From an uncultured Clostridia bacterium (lineage in GTDB: Bacteria; Bacillota; Clostridia; TANB77; CAG-508), in assembly GCA_949388605.1 (NCBI GenBank), contig CASKJV010000008.1:21328-85327 (forward strand): a DNA stretch of 64,000 bases, written 5' to 3'. The notes beneath the pieces are model-generated. The model was not told where the DNA came from. It was given only the letters and a program-made list of their open reading frames with translations, and made no database searches. Of this stretch, positions 43,464 to 54,650 are shown in pieces. Made by a program: the position numbers and the translations under genes. The stretch's first letter is position 1. Every line of letters starts with the position of its first letter.

Positions 43464-43783
43464 TTTATATTTAAAGGAAAAACAACCATAAATAAAAAGA
43501 TTGTTTTCCAAACATATTTTTTTACGAAAGAAGAGCTTTTAACTCTTACGGAAACAATAGGAAGGATTTCCACAAGTTGTTGTGAAAATCTTGTATAAAA
43601 AGTGTTAATAACTCTTAATTCACAAATGATATTGAATTGTGTGGAAAAAAAGAAAACTTATTCACAACCTTTTACACATAGTTTTTATTAGGGAAATAAA
43701 TACTTTTAAAAGTTTTCCACCAAATCCACAGCACCTAATACTAATACTACTATTTATATTATTTTATTTAAAGGAGATAGAAA

Positions 43784-44899
43784 ATGAGAATTATTTGTGA
43801 AAAAGAAAAAATCTTGAAAGGTATTACTTCCGTAATAAATGGTGTTGCTTCAAAAACAACAATGCCTGTATTAGAAGGAATATTACTTCAAACAAATGAT
43901 AATGAATTAAAACTAACTAGTTATGATTTAGAAATAGGAATTGAATATATATTAGAAGCAAATGTAGAAGAACAAGGAAATACAGTAGTAAATGCTGTTA
44001 TGTTTAGTGAAATTATAAAAAGATTACCAGCTACAGAAATAAAGCTTACTATAAATGAAAATAATTTATTAGAAATTGAATGTGAAGGATCATTATATAA
44101 ATTAGCAACTATGAATCCTGATGATTTTCCAGAATTACCTAAAATAAATGTAGATAATTCTATTGAAATAGAACAAACAACATTAAAAAATATGATAAGA
44201 AAAACAATATTTGCAGTAAGTACAGAAGAAAATAGACCAATATTTACAGGATGTTTATTTGAAGTAAAAGAAAATAAACTAAATGTTGTTGCAGTAGATG
44301 GTTATAGATTGGCTGTAAAAACAAAAGAATTATTAAATAGCGGAAATGATTTTAGTAGTGTTATACCAGGAAAAACTTTAAATGAAGTTAATAAAATAAT
44401 TTCTGATTCATTTGATACAGTAAAAATTGGTATTTCAAGAAATCAAGCTTTATTTGAAATGGAAAATTGTAAAATAGTAACAAGATTATTAGATGGAGAA
44501 TTTTTAAATTATTCAAATACAATTCCAAAGAACTGGGAAACAAGAGTAAAAGTAAATAAAAACAATATTCAAAATTGTTTTGAAAGAATTTTATTAATAT
44601 CAGCTTCATCTATAGAAAAAGAAAAAAAATATCCAGTAAAAATAAATATAGAATTAGGAAAAGTAACTATTTCTTGTGCAAACCAAACTGGAGATGCGAA
44701 AGAAGAAATATTTGTTGATACTGAAGGTAAAGAATTAGAAATTGGATTTAACCCAAGATTTTTCTTAGATGCTTTAAAAGCAATAGAAGATGAAGAAGTT
44801 TATATTGAATTTGGAACTAATAGATCTCCATGTATTATTAAACCTATAGAAGATGGAGATTACATATATATGATATTACCAATAAAAATGAAAGATTAG
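43784..44899 (+). CDS. dnaN: DNA polymerase III beta sliding clamp
   Basis: Gene order and family motifs (AVDGYRLA, C-terminal YMILPIKM). Confidence 0.97.
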   Translation: MRIICEKEKILKGITSVINGVASKTTMPVLEGILLQTNDNELKLTSYDLEIGIEYILEANVEEQGNTVVNAVMFSEIIKRLPATEIKLTINENNLLEIECEGSLYKLATMNPDDFPELPKINVDNSIEIEQTTLKNMIRKTIFAVSTEENRPIFTGCLFEVKENKLNVVAVDGYRLAVKTKELLNSGNDFSSVIPGKTLNEVNKIISDSFDTVKIGISRNQALFEMENCKIVTRLLDGEFLNYSNTIPKNWETRVKVNKNNIQNCFERILLISASSIEKEKKYPVKINIELGKVTISCANQTGDAKEEIFVDTEGKELEIGFNPRFFLDALKAIEDEEVYIEFGTNRSPCIIKPIEDGDYIYMILPIKMKD

Positions 44900-45069
44900 T
44901 TATCCACAATTTTATAACAAAAAGTGGATTAAATAAAAGTAATTGGTATTTAGGCTTTATAAATTTCATTATAATAAATATTTATTATAAATTAAAATTT
45001 TATTTGTATTTCTAAATATCCAATTCTTTTCTAAGTAAATTATGCAAAAGAGAAGGAAAGAGAATAAAT

Positions 45070-45276
45070 ATGGAAGATAAATTAAAAGAAATTTATGAAA
45101 AAGTTAGTGATGTATTTTTTGGAATAACAAAAAAGTTAGATGATATATCTGAAAATATATTTGAGCAAACAGGTACAAAAATAAATTTGAAAGTTATTGT
45201 TTTAGGTGTAATGCTGGTTATTTTTGTTGCTATTTTTGTAAAATCATTTTTAGGTTGGCTTTGGACTTTATTATAA
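45070..45276 (+). CDS. Small single-TM protein between dnaN and recF
   Basis: 68-aa ORF with AGGAAAG RBS and hydrophobic segment VIVLGVMLVIFVAIFVKSFLGWLW. Confidence 0.75.
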   Translation: MEDKLKEIYEKVSDVFFGITKKLDDISENIFEQTGTKINLKVIVLGVMLVIFVAIFVKSFLGWLWTLL

Positions 45277-45289
45277 TAAGGAATAAAAG

Positions 45290-46372
45290 ATGTATATAAA
45301 AGAAGTAACATTAGAAAATTTTAGAAATTATGAAAAACAAAAAGTAGAATTTAATGAAAATATTAATATTATATATGGAAATAATGCTCAAGGAAAAACT
45401 AATATAATAGAATCAATATTTTTATGTGCTTTTGGAAAATCGTATAGAGCAAAAAAAGATATTGATTTAATAAAATTTAATACAAATAATAGTAGTGTAG
45501 AAGTTCAATATAGAAAAACAGATAGAGAAGGAAAAATAAGAGCAAATATAAAAGAAAAGAAAACTTTTTTTATAAATGATATAAAACAAAATAAAATAAG
45601 TGATATAATAGGGAAAATAAATGTTGTAATTTTTACACCAGATGATATAGAGATAATTAAAGATGGACCACAAAGAAGAAGAAAATTTTTAGATATGATG
45701 ATAAGTTCATTAAAACCTAATTATATACATTTATTAAATCTATATAATAAAACATTAGAACAGAGAAACAATTATTTAAGACAAATTAAATATGAAAATA
45801 AAAATCCTCAAATGTTAGATATTTGGGACGAGCAATTATCAGAGTATGCTGTTAATATATATGAATATAGAAAGTATTATATAGAAAAAATATCTGAAAA
45901 GATAGAAAGTTTCCACAGTTTAATAACAAAAAGTGGAAAAGAAGAAATTAAAATTAAATATATTTCAAATAGCAATAACAAAGAAAAATTTTTAGAAAAT
46001 TTGAGAAAATCAAGAAATATTGATATAAAAAGAGGGTATACAGCTACAGGTGTTCATAGAGACGATTTAATGATATATGTAAATAGTAAGCCAGTTTCAA
46101 TATTTGGTTCACAAGGACAACAAAGAACAGCAATTTTAACTTTAAAATTATGTGAATTACAAATAGTAAAAGAAGAAATAAATGATACTCCAATATTATT
46201 ATTAGATGATTTTATGTCAGAATTAGATGAAACTAGGAGAAAAAGTTTTCTAGAAAGCATAAAAGGAAATCAAGTAATAATTACTTGTACTGATAAAATA
46301 AAATTAAATACAAATTATTCAGAATTCTTTGTTGAACAAGGAATATGTAAAAAAATAAAAGAGTATAATTAA
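45290..46372 (+). CDS. recF: DNA replication/repair protein RecF
   Basis: LENFRNYEKQKVEFNENINIIYGNNAQGKTNIIESI; C-terminal LLLDDFMSELDETRR. Confidence 0.97.
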   Translation: MYIKEVTLENFRNYEKQKVEFNENINIIYGNNAQGKTNIIESIFLCAFGKSYRAKKDIDLIKFNTNNSSVEVQYRKTDREGKIRANIKEKKTFFINDIKQNKISDIIGKINVVIFTPDDIEIIKDGPQRRRKFLDMMISSLKPNYIHLLNLYNKTLEQRNNYLRQIKYENKNPQMLDIWDEQLSEYAVNIYEYRKYYIEKISEKIESFHSLITKSGKEEIKIKYISNSNNKEKFLENLRKSRNIDIKRGYTATGVHRDDLMIYVNSKPVSIFGSQGQQRTAILTLKLCELQIVKEEINDTPILLLDDFMSELDETRRKSFLESIKGNQVIITCTDKIKLNTNYSEFFVEQGICKKIKEYN

Positions 46373-46397
46373 TTCTAAAATAAGAAAGGATTTATAT

Positions 46398-46643
46398 ATG
46401 TATTTATATATAGGCGATGAAAAATTAATACATAATGAAGAAATAATAGGAATTTTTAATCTTCAATACATAAAAAATACTAAAGAATATAAATCAATGT
46501 ATAAATTACTTGAAGAAAATAATAGCCTTATAGATATATCAGAAGGAGAAGGGAAATCATTTATTTTAGTAGAGAAAAATAAAGAAAAAAAAGGTTATAT
46601 AGCAAAGATAGGTGCAAATACTATTTTAAAAAGGTTAATATAA
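46398..46643 (+). CDS. RemB-like (extracellular matrix regulator) protein
   Basis: MYLYIGDEKLIHNEEIIGIFNLQ, recF-gyrB position. Confidence 0.8.
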   Translation: MYLYIGDEKLIHNEEIIGIFNLQYIKNTKEYKSMYKLLEENNSLIDISEGEGKSFILVEKNKEKKGYIAKIGANTILKRLI

Positions 46644-46821
46644 ATTAATAAATTTTACACTAGGAAAAAGGAAAGAATATAAAAAAATATTATCTAAAAT
46701 AAATTACAAAAGATAATTGAAAGTAGAACAAATATAAATAGGAACAAAATTCTTTCTAGTAATTACATCTTTGATATAAATCAAATAATTTTAGATTAAA
46801 AATTACTAGTAAGAAAAGTAA

Positions 46822-48762
<1,941 letters not shown>

Positions 48763-49464
48763 TAATCAATGAGAATTTAAAATTGATAAAGCCATAAAGA
48801 GAATATCTTTATGGCTTTTATCATCGATAAAACTTATATTAACTTTCAGCTAAAACCAATATACATAGTAGTTTGACCTATTGCATATTGCTATACAATT
48901 AAGCCATATACCACATATATTAATCAGTTGCTAGATTGTTAATCCACTCTAAGAATCTACATTCGTCCATGAAGGAGTATAAGTAAACCCTTTCGAATAA
49001 AAGAACAATCACGACTTCAAATATATTACATACTATAAAAACCTGAATAATGAAATATATTATAAAATTTTATAATATATAAATTTTAAAGCTAATATAG
49101 CAAGTAATATACTCTTTGTTTCCAACATAAAGCACTAAAGTGATCTCTCCAATACTTTACATCTTCACTCGATCTTCAATTACTAATAAGTAATTCATAT
49201 ATATAATAAGAACGTTGCTTATTATATATACAAATTAAATACCAATAATTGAACTCTAAGTTAGGCTAATATAAATCTTATAATTATATTATCAACATTT
49301 TTAGAAAATATATTCAAAAATTTTTTTGAAATTTTTGGAAATTTTTATATAGATGTTATTTTTTTTATAATTATTTATGAATTTCTTGATTTTTATATTA
49401 TAAACTTTATAATATAAAAATTGTAATTTGTAGGGCTAATTTAATAAATTTCATTGTATAGAAA

Positions 49465-49600
49465 TACGCTAGCAGGGATTTATATTTTTTATTCGCTTAG
49501 TGCTTCCCACCGATGTTGTAAGAGCTAAAGCTTAACAACATTCGGCGATCCCCACGGAACACTTCTCTATAAAATATATAAAATCCCTTCACGCTACTCT
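49465..49600. ncRNA. Rod-like structured RNA candidate (6S-like architecture; family not established)
   Basis: Nested pairings AGGGATTTATATTTT/AAAATATATAAAATCCCT, GTGcTTCC/GGAACAC, CCGATGTTGT/ACAACATTCGG in a noncoding gap, locally GC-richer than its flanks. Confidence 0.35.
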
Positions 49601-49781
49601 GATATAGTAGATTGGCAAAATAAATTTATTAATATTACTCTTACAATAATATAATATGAAAAATTTAAAAATTTTATAGACAAAATTAAAAGAACATTGT
49701 AGAATAATTACCACAGGAAATGATGATAAGCAGATGTTGTTTTGCCACCAATTTTTACGAATATTCGTAGGAGAGGTGGTG

Positions 49782-49901
49782 ATGTTTATGGTTAAAGTGA
49801 TACTATTTTTAATATTATCTTTAATGATTTCTTTAACATTAAACGTTGCCTTGACAGCAGTTCTGTATAAGAACTGGGTTGATAAGCAACTACATAAATA
49901 A
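49782..49901 (+). CDS. 39-aa hydrophobic type I toxin-like peptide MFMVKVILFLILSLMISLTLNVALTAVLYKNWVDKQLHK
   Basis: RBS AGGAGAGGTGGTG, single TM helix with charged tail, followed by hairpin aaaaaaGCTCACA..TGTGAGttttt. Confidence 0.6.
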   Translation: MFMVKVILFLILSLMISLTLNVALTAVLYKNWVDKQLHK

Positions 49902-50186
49902 AAAAAGCTCACATCTGTAACTTTGGCGAGTTAGGTGTGAGTTTTTTCAAATCTATTCGGCAAAACCACGTTTGTGGAATTTGTCATTTCCTATATTTAT
50001 TATAGTCTATTTATAAATAAAAAGTCAATAAATGCAATACAATTTTGTATGAAATTTACAATGAGTAAAATATAAATCAGAGCGATAATTTACAATTTAT
50101 AAGATTTATAAAGATTTTAATTTTTTATATTTATAAAATGTGAATAATATTCCAAAATTTCATGTAAATAAATTTTATAAAAAATA

Positions 50187-50215
50187 TTGACATGATAAAA
50201 AAAATATTATAATAT
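50187..50215 (+). promoter_or_regulatory. Consensus promoter TTGACA-N17-TAATAT of the VirB4-like operon
   Basis: Perfect -35, near-perfect -10, 17-bp spacer. Confidence 0.7.
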
Positions 50216-50230
50216 ACACAACAATATAAG

Positions 50231-50260
50231 GGGCGTGAAAAAATTTTTTTCACGTCTTTT
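50231..50260 (+). terminator. Leader terminator/attenuator-like hairpin GGCGTGAAAAAATTTTTTTCACGTCTTTTT
   Basis: Inverted repeat plus T tract between promoter and first ATG. Confidence 0.5.
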
Positions 50261-50263
50261 TAT

Positions 50264-50863
50264 ATGATAAAAGATGAAAGGAGAATAAAAATTAAAAATA
50301 AAAATTCAACACAAGAATGGCTACCATTTGATAAAATTTTGGAAAATGGAATTATTGTCCGAAAAAACTCATATATAAAAATTATTAAAATAATACCTAT
50401 AAATTATGATTTAAAATCTAATTTAGAAAAAGAAGCAATTTTAAATTCTTATAAACTATTTTTAAAAACTTGCGATTTTAATATTCAAATTGTTATTCAA
50501 AGTAAAAAAGAAAATTTATCAAAACAATTTTTAAATCTTAAAAAAATTATCCAAAAAGAAGAAAATAAAAAAATTAAAGAAATATCAGAAAAATATGTTA
50601 ATTTTATTAAAAACAAAAATGAAGAAAATAAATCTTCATTAAAGAACTTTTATATTATTATAAAATATAATTTTGAAAATACTAAAGAAATAGATGATAT
50701 TAAACTAACTGAAAATATAGCAAGTAATTATTTAAAAGAGTGCTATTTCAAAATAAAAGATTCTTTATCAAGATGTGGAAATATTATTTATGATATTAAT
50801 CAAAAAAAATATACAGAAAAAATATTATTATCATTTTTTGATTCTAAATATAGTGAAATTTAA
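50264..50863 (+). CDS. VirB4/TrsE-type N-terminal domain protein (split)
   Basis: TQEWLPFDKILENGIIVRKNSYIKIIKIIPINYDLKS...LNSYKLFLKTCDFNIQIVIQSKKEN resembles the N-terminus of Gram-positive conjugative VirB4 proteins. Confidence 0.6.
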   Translation: MIKDERRIKIKNKNSTQEWLPFDKILENGIIVRKNSYIKIIKIIPINYDLKSNLEKEAILNSYKLFLKTCDFNIQIVIQSKKENLSKQFLNLKKIIQKEENKKIKEISEKYVNFIKNKNEENKSSLKNFYIIIKYNFENTKEIDDIKLTENIASNYLKECYFKIKDSLSRCGNIIYDINQKKYTEKILLSFFDSKYSEI

Positions 50864-50928
50864 ATTAGAAAATTAATATAAATGACAATATTAATAAATT
50901 TGACATTTATAAAGAGAGGAGTGATTAT

Positions 50929-52689
50929 ATAGAAAATTTTTATGAAGGAGTTTTAAATGTAAAAGATAAAATGGCTCCAAGTTATATAAATAATAAAAAT
51001 CCAAAATATTTAGAAATTGATGGAAAATTTTATAGTGGAATCTTAATAATAGATTATTATAGAGAATATAGTGATATTATTTTTAAGAATTTAATAAATA
51101 CTAATGTTAATATGAATATTTCCATGTTTTATGAAAAACAAGATACCTATAAAACAATAAAAGATTTAACTTATTTTATAGGAAATGTAGGAGTGGATTT
51201 AAAATCGGGAAATCAAAACCGAGAAGATATTGATATTGCTGCATATACATATAATGATGCAAAATACATAAGAAAAGAAATGCAAGTTAATAATGAAGAA
51301 TTATATTTTTTGTATACTTATATAAATATAATTTCAGAAAACGAAAAAGAAGTAGATAGAAATTTAAATAAAATAGAAGGAATATTACAAGCATGTGGAA
51401 TGATGACCAAAAAAGCCAATTTTAGAGAAGAACAAATATATTTTTCTTGTTTACCATTAATGATAAATAATAAAGACATAAAAGGAATTTCTAGAAGAAA
51501 TATTTTGGGAAATGGACTAATTTCAACATATCCATTTATTTCATCAAGTATTTATGATGAAGATGGTATCTTTGTAGGAACTAATATTTATAATAATTCA
51601 ATGATTTTAGTAGATAGGTTTAATAAAGAAAAATACAAAAATGCTAATATGTGTATATTTGGGACAAGTGGAGCAGGAAAATCTTTTTATACAAAATTAC
51701 TAATTTTAAGATATAGAATTTATGGTTTAGAACAATATATTATAGATCCAGAAAGAGAATATACAAAAATTTGCGAAAGTCTTGATGGAATATGCATTAA
51801 ATTGGGATCTACTTCAAATTCATATATAAATATATTAGATATAAGAGAAGATAGCATAGAAGAAGAAAAAGGATTTTTAACAACGAAAATAGGAAAATTA
51901 AGAGGATTCTTTAGTTTAGTTTTTGGAGATTTAGATGAAGAAAATGTTGCTATTTTGGAAGAAAAATTAATAGAAATTTATAAAGAAAAAGGAATAACTT
52001 TTGATGATGAGTCTTTATATAAAATTATTAATAATAATAGAATTTTTAAGAAAAGTAAAGATATGCCAATACTAGAAGATTTATATAATGCCTGTGGAAA
52101 AGATGAAAAAACAATATTTTTTAAAAGAAAATTATATCCATTTATTTTTGGATCATTAAAATTTCTAAATAATTATACTAATGTTGAATTAGAAAATAAA
52201 ATAATTGTTGCAGATATTTATGAATTAGGAGAAGAAAATTTAAAATATGGAATGTACATATTTACAGATTTATTTTGGGACAAGATAAAAAAAGATAGAA
52301 ATAAAAACAAAGCTATTTATTTAGATGAAATATGGAGATTAATAGGAGTTACTTCTAATAAATTTGTTGCCAGTTTTATATATAAAATTTTTAAAACAAT
52401 AAGGAAATATGGCGGAAGTGCTGTTGCTATAACACAAGATGTTTCAGATTTATTTAGTTTAGATAATGGAGCATATGGAAAAAGTATTTTAAACAATTCC
52501 AGTATAAAATCTTTTTTTTCACTTGAAGAAGAAAATATTTTAGTTTTAGAACAATATGCAAATATATCTGAAAAAGAAAAAATAGAGATAAAATCTTTAA
52601 AAAGAGGAGAAAGTTTAATGTTTATTGGAGATAATCATATTTTGGCAAGAATAGAAAGTTCAGAAGAAGAAAGGAAAGTGATTAGTTAA
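50929..52689 (+). CDS. VirB4-like ATPase domain protein (track ORF starts at 50971; upstream ATA with RBS proposed)
   Basis: FGTSGAGKSFYTKLLILRYRIYGLEQYIIDPEREY Walker A region, KAIYLDEIWRLIG Walker B, RKYGGSAVAITQDVSDLF. Confidence 0.85.
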   Translation: MENFYEGVLNVKDKMAPSYINNKNPKYLEIDGKFYSGILIIDYYREYSDIIFKNLINTNVNMNISMFYEKQDTYKTIKDLTYFIGNVGVDLKSGNQNREDIDIAAYTYNDAKYIRKEMQVNNEELYFLYTYINIISENEKEVDRNLNKIEGILQACGMMTKKANFREEQIYFSCLPLMINNKDIKGISRRNILGNGLISTYPFISSSIYDEDGIFVGTNIYNNSMILVDRFNKEKYKNANMCIFGTSGAGKSFYTKLLILRYRIYGLEQYIIDPEREYTKICESLDGICIKLGSTSNSYINILDIREDSIEEEKGFLTTKIGKLRGFFSLVFGDLDEENVAILEEKLIEIYKEKGITFDDESLYKIINNNRIFKKSKDMPILEDLYNACGKDEKTIFFKRKLYPFIFGSLKFLNNYTNVELENKIIVADIYELGEENLKYGMYIFTDLFWDKIKKDRNKNKAIYLDEIWRLIGVTSNKFVASFIYKIFKTIRKYGGSAVAITQDVSDLFSLDNGAYGKSILNNSSIKSFFSLEEENILVLEQYANISEKEKIEIKSLKRGESLMFIGDNHILARIESSEEERKVIS

Positions 52690-52690
52690 A

Positions 52691-53812
52691 ATGAAAGTAC
52701 TTACAGCTATTGGAAAACCAGATATTAACGAGAGATTAAAAAAAGAATATAAATATGAAGTTATAGGACGAGATATTCAATATCAAGAAGGAATATTAGA
52801 GATATTAGAGGAAAGAGAAGATATTGAAACAATATTATTAAGTAATAATTTACCAGAAGAAATTAATTTTAATATACTAATTTCGAAAATAATAAATATA
52901 AATAAAAAGATTGAAATAATAGTTTTTTTAAAAGAAAAAAATGAAGATATTGAGAATTTTTTAAATAGTAAAAAAATATATAAAATTTATTATTTAGATA
53001 ATTATGAATTATTTTTTATAAATTTAAAAAATAAAATTTCGAATATAGATATATCTAAAAATATAGAAGAATTTAAATCAATTATTTTTAATGAAACAAA
53101 TAATATTGATAAATCATATGTGGATAAAAAAATATATTTATCCACAGGGAAAATTATATCTATTTCTGGAGTTTTTGGATCTGGAAAAAGTATTATATCA
53201 ATATTATTAGGAAAATATCTTAGCAAAAATAATAGAGTTTTACTAATAGACTTTGATTTTTTTAACAATAGCATTAGTACAATTTTGGGAGTAAAAAAAA
53301 TAGTTTCTAAAGGAATTAAAGACAATTATTTAGATTCAATAATAAAGTATGAAAAGAATTTATATGTTTTAAATTCTTTAGACAAATTTATAACAGAGAA
53401 TCAAATTGAAAATAAGTATTTCATTACTAACTTATTTGAGAAAATAAAGAATAAATTTGATTTTATAATTGTGGATACATCATCAAATATAAAATTTATG
53501 GAAAATAAAATTATATTTTCAAATTCTTCAGAAATAGTATTTTTAATAGAACCTAATTTATCAGAAATAAAAAAGTCAAACATATATTTAGAGAAAATTC
53601 TTACTGATTTTGAAATAGAAAATTCAAAAATAAATATAATTTTTAATAAAACTAATAAATATAAATTTTCGGAAGAAATGTTAAAAGAAATATATCCAGA
53701 ATTTAAAGTTATTGGTGAGATAGAATATAACGATAAATATAATTTAATAATAAATAAAAATATATTTAAAGAAATAAATTTATATGAAAAAATATTTAAT
53801 AAATTATTATAA
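52691..53812 (+). CDS. CpaE/MinD-like ATPase with degenerate N-terminal domain
   Basis: ISISGVFGSGKSIISILLGKYLSKNNRVLLIDFDFFNNSIS...FDFIIVDTSSN. Confidence 0.8.
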   Translation: MKVLTAIGKPDINERLKKEYKYEVIGRDIQYQEGILEILEEREDIETILLSNNLPEEINFNILISKIININKKIEIIVFLKEKNEDIENFLNSKKIYKIYYLDNYELFFINLKNKISNIDISKNIEEFKSIIFNETNNIDKSYVDKKIYLSTGKIISISGVFGSGKSIISILLGKYLSKNNRVLLIDFDFFNNSISTILGVKKIVSKGIKDNYLDSIIKYEKNLYVLNSLDKFITENQIENKYFITNLFEKIKNKFDFIIVDTSSNIKFMENKIIFSNSSEIVFLIEPNLSEIKKSNIYLEKILTDFEIENSKINIIFNKTNKYKFSEEMLKEIYPEFKVIGEIEYNDKYNLIINKNIFKEINLYEKIFNKLL

Positions 53813-53824
53813 AGGGAGTAAAAT

Positions 53825-54553
53825 ATGGAAAATTTAGAGATTGGAACAGAATTAAAAAATGAAATTAATAATAATTATAGTGTTAAATTGTATGAAGAAC
53901 AAAAGAATTTTTTACAAAGTGATTTAGGAAAAACTATAAATTCTGCTTTAGATATAGGACTAAAAGCAGCGTTACCTAATTTAATAGAAGATCAAGTTAT
54001 AAACATAAAAAACACAATTTTAGAACAAGGATTTAAAGAAGGTTTAAAAGAAGTAATAAACTCTGGAATAGATATAGGAAAAAGTATAATAGGAGTGGCA
54101 ACAGGAAATTTTGAAAATATTTCACAAGTGCAATTAGCTATAAAAAATGGAGGAGTTTTAGATAGTATATCTAAACTTTTAGATGTAACAATAAATTTAG
54201 CTAAAAATAAAAATTTAATAAATACTAGCATTTCTAAAATATTAAAACAGAGTAAAAATACAATAATTAATTCTATAAGTGATAAAGTTGAAGAAACTCT
54301 TACAAACCAATTAAAGTCTATAGAAAAAATAGAAAATTATTGTGAAAATTGGGAAATTTCCTATAAAAATCAAGATTTTAAAGGAATGGAAAAAGCATAT
54401 AAAAATATAAAGAATTATTTAAATAAAACAATACCATTAGAAAATACAATTAATGAAGCAAGAAAAATAGAAAATATACATAATCTTATAAAAAATAATG
54501 GTAAAGATTTTAATATATCTATAGAGGAAAAAATATTAGCAGAAAGATTGTAG
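53825..54553 (+). CDS. Uncharacterised helical protein of the VirB4-like cluster
   Basis: Immediately follows the CpaE-like gene; RBS AAAGGGAG. Confidence 0.75.
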   Translation: MENLEIGTELKNEINNNYSVKLYEEQKNFLQSDLGKTINSALDIGLKAALPNLIEDQVINIKNTILEQGFKEGLKEVINSGIDIGKSIIGVATGNFENISQVQLAIKNGGVLDSISKLLDVTINLAKNKNLINTSISKILKQSKNTIINSISDKVEETLTNQLKSIEKIENYCENWEISYKNQDFKGMEKAYKNIKNYLNKTIPLENTINEARKIENIHNLIKNNGKDFNISIEEKILAERL

Positions 54554-54650
54554 TAGATTTGACAAAAAAAATAACTATACTTATAATTATTTTTATTAAT
54601 TAAATAATATTATTATTTAATTAAATTAAATGTAAATAGGAATAAAAATA

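Noticed and set aside
48840-49440. Possible decayed gene in the gap after gyrB
   Set aside because: No frame with coding character or recognisable motif on either strand
50264-54553. Complete integrative conjugative element
   Set aside because: No relaxase, coupling protein, integrase, VirB6/VirB8-like or att-like tRNA junction seen; only VirB4-like and CpaE-like ATPases
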